A stretch of DNA of 64,000 nt from Cinclus cinclus (Eukaryota; Chordata; Aves; Passeriformes; Cinclidae), in contig NC_085052.1 of assembly GCF_963662255.1 (NCBI RefSeq), positions 6,740,807 through 6,804,806 on the forward strand, written 5' to 3'. Below, in pieces: positions 1 to 12,100 of the stretch. Position 1 is the first letter of the stretch, and every line of letters starts with the position of its first letter. Below the pieces are notes generated by a model that saw nothing but the letters and a program-made list of their open reading frames with translations, had not been told where the DNA came from and did no database searches. The translations under genes were made by a program, and so were the position numbers.

Positions 1-3000
1 AATATTTATTTAATGCATACTGTTTACCTGTGTTTTTGTCATAGCATATAGACAAAGATCCTTATTAAACATGGAGATAAAACTGGAACTTGAGCTATGT
101 ACAACATTCCTTGACTATGTTTTTTTTGTTGCAGAAGCCATAATAAGTCATTCTGCTTTTAAGGACTGTTCCAAATACTCTAATCCTATCCAGGACAGTC
201 TAGGCATCATTCTTCAGTTTCATGGTTGCAAATCAGTTTCCTTGCAACCCTTTTCCCATTCTCTGGCTTGGAAAAGATGCTTTTGTTTCTGTCAAGTCAA
301 CCCATCAGAGTGCTTTAGAGATAAGGGATTTTTAAATATCCTGGAATATCCATGCATTTACTGCTCTTCAGAACACAGCTGTAAAAATTGTTACACACAC
401 ACATTTTTTTCACCACGGAAATACTAGCTCAACAAAATATCAAAGCTCCCACATGGGCAAATATATTTTAACACTTTGCAGTTCAGATGGGGTAGATAGT
501 ATAATATTACAAATATCCTAATTTCATTTGCTTTTAACAGTCATTTCACTGCCTGTTGAGAAGTTTTGGCATTAGATCCAGGATATGTTATAGAATTATA
601 TTATTTAGCTAGGTGTTTGCAGGAGGAGCTGTGAGTGCAGTGCAGGATGGTCATGGATTTGGAAGGGTCTTTTTTATTCATTAACTTGAAACAGTTCTTG
701 GTAGGACACCACCCAAGTTAGTGGTTTCATTGGATAGACATCAGTATTGCTCTGGGTATTTATTCACTGCTTTCTGAGATACAAAAATGTGTATCCTGTC
801 ACACAGAATTTTCTTAGTTGCATACAGAGATATAAATAACTTTTCAAGGCTGATAGCTCGAGACAGGCTGGAAGATGCATCTTAGAAACACAGAATAGTT
901 TGGGGGGTTGGAAAGGACCTTAAAGATCATCTTGTTTCAGCCCCCTGCCATGGGCAGGGAAGCCTTCCACTGGACCAGGCTGCTCCAAGCCCTGTCCAGC
1001 CTGGCTTTGAGCACTTGTGGGGATGGGGCAGCCACAGCTTCCCTGGGCAGTCTGTACCAGTGCATCTCCACTGTCACAGTGAAGAATTCCATCCTGAAGT
1101 CTCATGGAAATATGCCCTTTTTCCTTTTAAAGCCCTTACCCTTTGTCTTGTCATTACATGTCCTTGTAAAATGCCCCTCTCTGACTTTTTTTAGGCCCTC
1201 TTTAGGTCCTGGAAGGTGCTCTAAGGTGGAACCTTCTCTCCCAGCCTGTCTCCAGAGCAGAGGTGCTCCAGCCCTCTGATCATCTCTGTGGCCTTCTCTG
1301 GACCTGCTCCAGCACATCTCTGAAACATGAGTGCCGAAACAGGTAACCAGAAGAATTAGTGGCAAAGTGAAACACTAAAAACACATGATTTGATGTCTAC
1401 ATTTTGTGTTTCAAATCAGCATCTTGAGTGTGGGTAAAGTGCTGGTTTCCAAAGGTGTTGAGTCAGTGCTGCAATGTCCTGGTCTGCTCAGGAAGTGCTG
1501 GTTCAGGTCCAGCCAGGAATGACAGCAGGATGCAAGGAATATATTTTGTTAGTATTTTTTTTTTTTCCTGCCTTGAAATACTTCTTCAATTCTAAAATAA
1601 ATAGCATGTTGCTGGTAAAAAAATGAAGAGGCAAAAATTGCACAAAGGAGGCTGATAACAGCATCTGTTCCAAAGATATCTTAATGGACTGAGCGGATTC
1701 TGTTCTTCACATTTGACCTGTGACTTTTTGTACTTCACTGCAAGAGGAGTAACTTAATATATTCCTGGAGAACGTATGTAGAAAATGCAGATACTGTGCT
1801 TCTGCAAATGCTTCTGAAAATCAGGCTGAACATGCATGTTATAACTTCAAGAAATAAATTAAGTTACAAGAGCAGTATTAAGATTTGGAGGAAGATTTTG
1901 TTTTCCTGCAGGCAAATTATTTCATACTTGCCCACTGCAGGGTTTTTGAATCTTCCCTGGGAAACAGCACATATTTGATTACCATTCTTCCCTACATAAT
2001 TCTAAGGTCTTGGAGAGCAGCTCCAGAGTCATCTTGGAGTGATGCTCTGAATTGTCAGTCATGTCTAGGAATTACATGCTACAAATGAATGTGTGATGCA
2101 TCCAAGTAGGTGATAAAAATACACTGACATGTATTGTTTATTATTTAATTATTAATATTTATGTTCAGAGGCTTATTACATCATTCTGCTTTACATCTAA
2201 TTATAGCTTGTATTCTGTGGAAGAGAATTCAGTAAGTGCTCAGAGCATAAATTTTGGAGCAGAGGGTTATGAGCATGGACAGGGTGTGTGTACCTTTTCT
2301 ACATTCTATTTTGATAAACAATTGCATTCTTTATAAGAGTACAGATTGTATATCAATCCATCTAAGCCATCAGTGCTTAATTGTTTTAAGGCATTTCCTT
2401 TTCTATCATCAATGATGTAAACTAAAGAATGAACAATAAAAATAGTGCATTTCAGTATTTGTCACTCATTTGGTCTGTGCCTTTAAATGAAGTTTTAGTA
2501 TTGTATGCCGGGTAGAAATATTTCTTTGATGACTTGTTAATAATGCTTTCCTTTTTCCCAGCTGGATTCTGTCCTGCAGTAGTATTAACAGCTGCAAGAT
2601 GTTCCAGTGCAGAGTGTAGTGAAGGATAAAAACAGAGACAGTATTCGGAAAGTTTCAGAATAAAGGCTCAGGGTGGATGAATTGCAACTTTCTCTTCCTG
2701 CTTTCTCCAATTGCTCTCAACTCTTTTTCTTGTAAATGGGTCTGTCTTTTTGGATCTCACAGCTTGAGAGATCATTTAAATCCTAGGCAGTGTGTGGTAC
2801 TCAAGCTACTTGTACCAGCTATGATTTTTGAATATATTTAGGAAGACTTTTAAGATTGTACAGGACAATGTAATAAAAGAATGGTAATAGTCATGAAGGT
2901 CAGACAAACATTTTAAAACTGAAACAGCAGGTGTGTCTTAGTATGCTTTAAAGGCAAAACGTGTTTTAGATGGCAGCTGTGGAATTTGCTTTGTGTTTTA

Positions 3001-3102
3001 GCAGATTCTTTACAACTAGAAAGCAGTTTAGCAGTATGCAAAGTAACTGTTGTATCTACTGGCTCTGCTTGCTGACACTGATGGGTGTTTGTCTCCTTTT
3101 AG
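1..3102 (+). other. HSPA12A first-intron sequence (partial)
   Basis: AT-rich sequence with no CpG-rich patch or convincing exon, read as the 3' part of the intron before coding exon 2. It contains a CR1 fragment at about 886-1330 and a short CA run near 392-402. I see no start codon joined to a donor of the right phase that would supply the missing N terminus. Confidence 0.7.
886..1330 (-). mobile_element. CR1 LINE 3' fragment
   Basis: Read on the plus strand it begins with cacagaatagtttggggggt, followed by the ggaccttaaagatcatctt and ccctgccatgggcaggga blocks and gaggtgctccagccctctga. This is the reverse complement of the 3' end of avian CR1. It is 5'-truncated, carries small deletions and is not coding. 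Confidence 0.88.
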
Positions 3103-3188
3103 ATGCAGTTTCCACATCTGCTTACTCATCACCAGCCAAAAGTTTGGGAGACCCTGGAATAACTCCACTGTCTCCATCACACATTGTG
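3103..3188 (+). CDS. HSPA12A: HSPA12A coding exon 2 (first in window)
   Basis: The acceptor is cttttag and the donor GTG|gtaaga. The exon enters with two bases of a split codon and then encodes the low-complexity N-terminal tail [20 protein letters not shown], known from HSPA12A, ending SPSHIV. It leaves in phase 0. Confidence 0.93.
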
Positions 3189-6100
3189 GTAAGAAATGCA
3201 CTCTTATACTGCATGCTTACATTACCTTCTCCTGCCTGTTTAGTGGGACATAATTTCTTTAGAGTTGTCATTTCCTCCATACTGATCCCCTTTATGCTAT
3301 CATAGTATTAAGTGAGATTTTGGTCACACTGGAGCTGTTGACAGAGCTCTGATTCCCTTCACTGGACTCCTGCTCTTGCCATTTTTCATTTGCTAAACTC
3401 ATAGACTTGCTCCTGCATATTTTTATATCAAACACAGGGGATTCTTGATCCTCAGGGTTCCCAAGGTTTGTCCCTGTCTTTATCACTGATTTGTTTAGGC
3501 AGCACCCTGAAAAGTCATCTTCCTTTCAGAAAAATAAAGAAGAATATATAGAGTACTCAACAGTAAAACTCAAATTCTCAGAGAAAAGAATCTGCTCTGA
3601 GAGAGAGAGGTAGAAGCTCAAAATAGAACTAGCTGGTTTATATTTCTTAAGGAAAACAGCCACTTCTGTAAGCTTTTAGAGCCAAGAGCATGACCCATAG
3701 GTAGCGTGTTTTAATCTCTTGTACATCATGCTAATTTTGTTGATAAACTCCTGTTAAAACTAACTCCCACCCATTTTCAAGATCACATTTATGATTTGTA
3801 ACACAGTACATGCACAGTGTATTTGATGTTATTGCAAGGGATTGTGTTCAGAACACATTTTTATCCTTGTCAGCCTTCTGCCTTAGCTTTCTGATTCAGA
3901 ATCGTGCAAAAACCCATCTTCAGGATTTCCAGTGCTCTCTCTCAGTTTTTGGCTCTTATTCCCTTCTTTCTCTCTATACTCTTGAAATTCCTCTTCTGTC
4001 ATGCTGATGACTTACATTATATTTTAGTTGGAGTTGCTCCTTAAAGTCTTTGAGGAAGACATTGTCCTAGCTGAAAAGCTTCACTGGGAGAATCCAAACA
4101 AGTCTTCTATGATTGGAGACCAAAACTTGTTGCTTTTGTTTTTCCATTTCAAGTAGCAGTTATATGGAGTGATCTTGGAAAATGTAGGGAAACAATAGAA
4201 ATGTGGAAGGTGGAGGTGGGAGGTGTGGAATTAACAGAGATCTGTTAGTGGTGGAACACTGCCCATAGAGTGAGACCATGTGGCAGCTCCTCTGTAGAAG
4301 ATAACAACAATTGCTTCAAGGTGTTTCGGGGGGTACAGGCTGAGCAGCCCTGGTGGATTTAGGGCAGCAAGGCTGGTGAAGGGTCTGGAGCATACAGCCC
4401 TTGACTGTGTTTTTCAGGGATTACAGGATTACAGGTAAAAGGCAGGGAGAAGGATTTGATGAACAGCTGAGCAGCTTCCCACATTATAGCACAGGCAGGA
4501 GGAATGCGGCGTGGAGTGCTGGCTAACGTGTTATATAAATTCTTCTTTATAACATGGGATATAAAGCCTTTTGCTGTATTTTGAGTGGGTTTGTCTCCAT
4601 TATTTTTGAATGGTAATGGTATTTCATGTTCATGCTTATGATATATTTAACTCCTAAAACCACCAAGTAAATCCCAAATGTTTCACATTTTTCAGTTGAT
4701 CAGTTAAAAAATACCCCAACAACAAAAACCACCCCCAAACCCATAAGTTTTAATAATACAGAATAAGAAGTATTCAAAAAATGAGTATGAAGGAAGCTTT
4801 GATTAGAAAATGATGTATAAAAGGCTCTAGCATGTATGTTGAGTCAGGTACTGAATTTCCAGTTCCATTGGAATGTGCAGTTTTCTGGTATCGACTTCGG
4901 TCACAAAAGCAAATTAAGGGAAGTCCTCATTTTCACTGAAGAGAGATGCAGGTCTTGCATAGCAAAACTTCTGACAGGATACAATGATTCTGACCAGTGA
5001 CCCCGTGTCTATTTTGCTTCTGCTGTTTAACAGAAGGACTCTGATGCAGACGATGCTGTAGAACAGTTATTTCTTGTTGTTGTGGCTATTGATTTTGGCA
5101 CAACATCCAGTGGCTACGCCTACAGCTTCACCAAGGAGCCAGAATGTATTCATGTAATGAGGTAAGGGCTGCAATGCAGTAGTTTGTGACTGTGATAACA
5201 TGGGTTGCCTGCAGTAGCCATAGATATTTTCTGCAGGAGCCTGAAATGTCTGGATTTGTCTGACTTTACCAAAGTGTGCAGATTTCTCATGGTTATGACT
5301 TTTTGTTGCACCTTATTGTATTCTGGTTTGCTCTAGTAGTCAATGGGAGCATACCCCTTCTCGTATTTTGCTGAGTTTACAAGATGACAGAGTAAAAGGA
5401 GGAATTTGAGTGTTCAGAATTGTTCAGGGAGAAGAGTTAATTAAGTCAGGATTCCCTTATCTCAAAGACTGATTTTCTAGGGTCATGGCATCCAGAGCTG
5501 CCCATCCCCATAGCTGGGTGTAAAACACCTGCTTACTTGCACTGGGAGTTTGTTTGGCCGATTTAAGCTTTGTGGCATTAAATCTGAGTCAAATCTATGA
5601 TAATGATCCATTGATATTGGCAAACAAGCAATCAAAAGGCATGAAAGTGAAATTGAAGGTTTGATGTGAAATCTGTCTGTTATATGTATGTAAAGGACAA
5701 GCTTTACATGCTGTAATGTAGGGAAGGTTTTTAATTTTTTTTCTTTTTATTTCTTCATTAAATCAGCACAATATAAGTCTGTGCAATAACAAATGCAAAA
5801 AACTGTTATGGTGTTATGGCAGCTACCTGAAAGGTTTACCCTACAAACCATTGTTATAATATTTTATAGTCTTTTTTTTAAAAGTTATTCATAATTTAAA
5901 ACATCTTCAATTCTTATAAAAGTATACTTAAAATTACTATATTGTAATGAGAGCAAGGTGTAGGTAATTTTAGACATAAAAAAGTATATATGAAAAGCTC
6001 AGCCACAGATGTTCTTCTAAACATCGCTGCTGTTGCAGAAGTAGGTACTGTGCTGTAACACTGAGAACAAAAGTTTAAAAAGCCTAATTTGCTGCAGTCC

Positions 6101-9100
6101 AGTGTGATGTACTGCATATTTCCTAAGCAAAGGTGGTAGCTGAATGCAGCTCCCTGAATCTCAGCAGGCACTATTGATTGTGCAGTCAGCCTGCATGGTT
6201 GGTTTGTGTACGGCTGCAGACTGATGCAGCTGAGGGATTTAAAATACTGTGTAAAGGAGAGTAAATTTAAAAATGGTATTCTGCCATCCAGTTGCAAAGA
6301 CAACTGCTATTTGCAGGATGGACAAGTAATGCTTTCCAGGTCTTCTCTGCATTTCAGCCTTGTTCTTTGAGCAGCACAGCAAGGTGCACAAGGCTGGAAG
6401 TCAAAGGACATGCCCTGTGTTGCTGTCTCAGCTCTCAGGGTGGGCAAGTTGGAACCCACGATTATCAAGTCCCGTTCTCTTTTGGCAGCAAGTAATTAAT
6501 TGAAGTTCTCAAAGAAGTTGGATGGAATGAGGGAAAGCACCTCTGTAGCTGTATCTGAGCAAGCCTAAATTGTGTTTAGAACAACTCTGTGTTGTTCCTA
6601 TAAATGCTGGAGATTTTACTGTGTGGAATCACTGCTGTTCCTGGGGAAGTCCTTGAAGTGCCTTGGACTCGAGTTTTACCTGGTTTTGCTGCTGGATTCA
6701 CATTACAGATTAGATTCTCCTCCCCTGGAGAAATTCCTTCTCCTTACCAGGGGTCCTGCTGTCAGTCACTGGGACACTGAAATCCAGGTGCTGAGAGTGT
6801 ATTCCAAATCTCAACTGACATTTTGCTACTTGTGGCTCAAAACATGACATTTTCCTCCTTATGCAATAATGGCAGCATGTCTGTGATTTCAGAGCTGTGC
6901 AGCTATGATGTGAGACACTGATGTTGAAAGAAATTAAATAAATTACTTTGTGTGTTTCAAGGAGGACCTTTTTTTTTTTTTGAGGGGTGAATTCATGTTT
7001 CCAACATGGAAAATATTTTAATGCCAAGGATTATTAATTTTTTAAAAATAGATATTTCTATCTGGGAAGGATTTTGGCAAGATATAATTGAAATGGACTT
7101 ATCAAATACTATCTGTCATATTTATGTATATATTTATATATTAATACTCACAAAATCATGAAATTCAATTGAAAGAATGGTATATTTATTAAGGTAAGTC
7201 TTCAGTAGTTCAATAGGTATTAAGGGGCTCAAACTCTGTATATAATGAGGCTTACATGTCAGATAACTTACAAATATTTCAGCAGAATAAATGTAACTTC
7301 CCTCTGGCACTCGAGAATGTTTACATTAAAATAAAGCATACCAGTGATGCATGGTTCTCTCTACTTCCTAACGTTTTTCCACCTTCTCTCCTTAGTGTTG
7401 ATCCTTTCCAGATACTTAGATTTCTGACTACCTTTTAACAAAGCTGCTTTTCTCTAGAAGGGTAAGATGGGTTTATTTAGAAGGCCCTGCTTTTGAAAAG
7501 AGTGAACACACGTGGCTTTAGCACCAGGTTTGAATGTAGTGCCAGCAGTGCCATGATTCTTGTTGTATAATTAGAAGGCAAACAAAATCGTGGTTTTGAC
7601 TGTGTGTGTTTACTTGCTGTGGTGCTCACTGCTAAAAAAGAAAGAGTTTATAAGCATTGACTGAGCAAAGTTCTCATTTATCTTTAAATGTGTGAGTGGC
7701 CTCACTCACCTCAGCACGTTTGGAGTTGGGTGTGGGTTTGTAAATGTTCAGTGAATGACTTCACTTTGATTGCAAAACACTGGTTACTGTTTTATCAGCT
7801 TTAGGTTGTGCTGGCAGGTCTTGATAGTTGTCCCCAGCTTCTGTTACAGGTGACTGTGGTTCAGATTCTTTTTGCAGAGTGAATGTGTTATGGTGAGTGC
7901 TGTTTGCAGCATAACTTGAGACTGGGGTAAAGGCATCTGAACTGCCTGGCTGTGAGCTCAGCACTTCTGTGAGCAGGGCAGTGCCAGAGCCAAATGGAAA
8001 ATTTGCTGCTGTAGAACGAGTTAATAACATCTCACTTGGAGGGAATACGAGATATTACACAGTTCTGAAAAACTCTTCAGTTATATGCACTTACATGAAG
8101 TTACAGATGTTTTGGTTACTGGCTAGATAGCATCCAACTGAATGGGAGTATTTCACATATGGAGAAGAATAAATGAAAAAACGCATGGGGCTGTGAAATT
8201 GCAGTCTGTCTCTGGAAAGTGGGAGAATGTGCAACTTTTCAGTGCAACTTCAACCTTCAGGTTTTTCTGCTTTCCCCCACTTCCCTGTTTGACTGTAATT
8301 TTTGGGAGACACTTTTTTCTGCATGGACACACTGCTGGTGGCATTCAGCTGCATGTTGATGACCCCAGTGTTTCATTTCCTTGACTGTGGTGCTGCAGCT
8401 CTGGATCAAATTCTCATCACTCTGCACAAATCACTCTTTGGTCTGTCTTGGCCAGATTGAAGCGTGAGTAAGGGCATTTCTCTAACCTTCCTATAACCTC
8501 GTGCTTCTTTCCTCACTGACTCTCTTGTCTGTATTTTCACTTCTAGTATACAGTTAGATGCTCTGTGGCTATAAACAGGTCTATGTTGTTTATATTTCCG
8601 TTCAGATACTCCACTTTATATCAGCCTAGGAACTTGTATGTCTGCATTTGAAGGAAAGCTACCTTGGTTCTGTTGGAAAGATTTTTAAGCTGTGATTCTG
8701 CACTGCAAAAATATCCCCCTCATGGATTTAGATCAATTCTGGCTTGTATGGGTTTATGCTTTTGATAGGCATTCCCTTTTTCCTAATTATTACCATTATT
8801 TTACCTGTAGTGGTACCATGAAAGGAAACTGCAAACAAAAGTGTTGCAGTCCTAGTCCTACTGACTAAAATTCTCCCCTAACTGGAGTGAGGCTAGGGCC
8901 CCACCTGGCAAAGGTGTTACAGCCAGAAGTTAGCATTCCTGTGCCTTTGCATCTACTTCTCTCTAGAAAAACATCACACACAGGAGTGTTTTTAAATCTC
9001 TGATTGCAAATGGTAGAGTCATGCTTCCCCTTCTCTTTCCTTACTGTCCTTGCTGTGACTGAACAGTAATACAAGCTAAGGGCTTTAGAACATGCTGAGT

Positions 9101-12100
9101 AATTACCGTGTCCAGTTTCCATCAGAAACTCATCAGGAGGCAAACATCCAATTCTCCAGGTGGCTTTGAAATTTTCATCCTGCGGCATTGAACATAAATT
9201 TGTCTTCATTTAAACCGCACCTTAAGCGTGCTTGTTCCGGAAAGAGAAAATGTGCCTGGCCGTAATGAAAAACAAAGAAGCATTGTTATTAGCCACAGCC
9301 TATTTATGGCATTTCCCACCAGTGACTCAGAATGAATCATTAATGATTCCAAGCAAAAACGATATCAGTCTGTCTCCTCTCTGCTTGCAGCGGGTGTGTG
9401 GGATTTAACAATCTGGTGGAATAGCAGTGTTTTCTGCTTATGAGCTGTGAGATCCCAGCTTCTTCACATTGGAACCATATGTTTGCTGTAACACCTACTC
9501 AAAGATTTTGGAGTTGACCAAGTGCATTTCTAGCAGCAGGTTAGAAGAAATGACCTGGAGCAGAGCCCTTGCTAGCTGATCATAGTTCAGGGGCTGAGCA
9601 GCGGAGCTCGGCATGTTTAGGAAACTTCAAGTGGATGAATGTGGAAGTCATTCTGCTCCTCATCCTGCTGTTCCTGCTTCCAGGGCACTGGAGTTGCCCT
9701 CTGCACTGAGGGAAGTTCAGTCGTGTTATTCTCTGCTGCTTGTGCAAAAAAGGGATTTTGCTCTGTTTGATCCAGTGGAATGGTCTGAAGGGGTTCCAGC
9801 ACTTCAGAAGATCCCATTCCTTGTTACTTTGACAACGACCCCTTAGGCTGCAGTTTTCCATGTCAGTTTTCTGCCTTGGTCTGGAGGTCAATTATTTTTC
9901 AATGGATTCAATTGCTTGTGAGAGTGAAATAGATTTTTTTCTTTTCCCTAGATATTCTTCCTATGTCACATAAACAGCTACCACAGAGCAAGGCAGATTT
10001 TTTTTATGCTTCAGAATGAGGGCTTTGGCAGGAGAATGTTCTGAAAGTGCGTTTTGCTATCTTTAGAAAAAGCAGTCTACGTGTAGTTTAATTATGAATG
10101 CAGTTGCCTGTATGATCTTAACTTGGCTCCTGGTTGAGCTGTGTTATGATTATGTCTGAGAGCATAAACAGATTTTCCACTGATGCCTTTTTAAGTAAGT
10201 GTTTTCTGGTAAATGTTTGTTTCTCATACAGAAAGTACTTGTATATGGCGGGGGGAGGAACAGTAATGTGAATTTCCTCAATTCTGCCTTTTTTTTTTTT
10301 TTTTTTTTTTCTTAAGGAGAAATGAGGGGACAGGAATGCTCACAGCTGTTTCTACAACTTTCCACTGTCTGACCTTTTTGTCCTGCCATGCCCCCTTCAG
10401 TTCCTGCTGCTGGGTGTTCCCATATTCAATGTTGTTATTTATTTCCTTATTTATTTCCTTATCCATTCTGTGAAAGCAGCTTTGGGTTACTTTGGCCTTA
10501 ATGCTTTCATGGGTATCCCCCAAAGATACCTTTACAATCTTGATGAGATAGGATAGTTTTATTCTCATAAATGGCTTGGTGCCTGTCAGATCTTTGGAGG
10601 TCAGAGAAGTCTGCTTCATTTTTGACAGTTTAAAACCTGTGCAGGATTTTGGGCATTTGAAACACAAAATCCATCAACTTCATGTGAGTATAAAGTGCAG
10701 TGCAGAGAGCTCAGCATCTGCAGGCACGGATGCCTTCAGAGTTTCAGGTGCCTAGGAAATGAAGCACATGATCAGACATTGGTTGAACTGTCTTGTCTTG
10801 TTTCAGAGAATATTCTGGAACAGAAATGGGGATTCAATCAACTTCCTCATGGTGATGTTAGATGTCTTAAGCAGGTCCCTAATTCAAAATGGGAGAAATA
10901 TCCCTTGTAAGTAACCATTCATGAAGTCTGAATCACAGTTGGAAAGGCCATATTTGGATTTTTATTAGTAGTATTATTGAATAATTGCTGATTTATTTTT
11001 TCTGTACAATATATTTATTACATGTGTTGTCTTAGGTAGAAATTTTAAGTACAAAACTCTTTCCTTAATTGTGTAGGGCTTACTTCAGGGAACCTGTGTT
11101 CTTCCCTGAGTGTGATATATCCTTAAGAATTACACACTAACCACAAAAATGTGTTGAATTACCTGAAATGAAAATTGCACTCATTTTTTTCTTAGGTGGG
11201 AATAAAACCACTTGATTTTGGTATTATAAGGTTTGAAATTACTATCTTTGGAGGGAAAAGCAATCTGTGCAATTTGCCACCACATGGCTTTTTCTCATTA
11301 CCTACTTGATTTTTCCTGCTGCTGTAACCTTGAGCATCACTTACTGGAGCTGTTTCACTTTTTGGCCAGACGATGGGAAGGTGGAGATCCAGGTGTTTCC
11401 AATCAGAAGACCCCAACCACAATCCTCCTAACTCCAGAGAGGAAGTTCCATAGCTTTGGCTATGCAGCAAGAGACTTCTACCATGACTTGGATCCCACTG
11501 AATCAAAGCACTGGTTGTATTTTGAAAAGTTTAAGATGAAGCTGCATACCACTGGTGTAAGTAATACCCAAACTGTGCTTGCTACTCAAGTTGTTTTCCT
11601 CTGAGCACTACTAAATTTCTTGTCAACTAGAAGTGAAGCATCTCTACACTTAGAGAGTAAATTGAGTAAATTAAGCTCTTCAGCTAGCATTATGATTCAT
11701 ATTGTTTCTCACTGCATTTGGCAACTGTATCATGCCAGCCTTCCTTGTAGGTCTTAAAAGTTCAGTATTTGCTTTGCTTAGATCTTTTATGTCTGGGGAG
11801 TCTGCATGAGGTTGGTTTGTTCAATAAATCTGGTCAGCAGAAATGGGATATAAGAACCTGACTGAGCTCTAGAGCAGCTGAGCAAATTCACCCAGAATTT
11901 GTTGCCAGAACTGCAAGTGCCATTTGGGCTGTTAATTTGACATTATGCCTACTGATCGTGTTATTGTCTTTAATCCATTCTAGAGCTTTGGGAATTGGCC
12001 AGTACTTTCTGTTTTGAGGTGTTTTCTGGTTGGTGGGAAACCAAAAATCTGTACTTTTAACTCTTAGTTTGGATATCTTGCATGTGCAACTTTATTGCAG

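Noticed and set aside
908..1365. Open frames of 87-123 residues on both strands
   Set aside because: They lie within a CR1 3' fragment and are not a gene. The sequence matches the CR1 tail in order.
1..3102. Missing first coding exon of HSPA12A inside the window
   Set aside because: No CpG-rich 5' region and no ATG with a donor of the right phase encoding a MADKE-like N terminus was found, so it must lie upstream.
5914..6303. Minus-strand 129-residue frame in HSPA12A intron 3
   Set aside because: Composition is random-like, with no domain and no supporting splice sites. The length is compatible with chance in 64 kb of six-frame sequence.
10278..10667. Minus-strand 129-residue frame ending in poly-lysine
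   Set aside because: The lysine run is just the poly-T tract at about 10288-10310. There is no domain, splice context or homology that I recognise.
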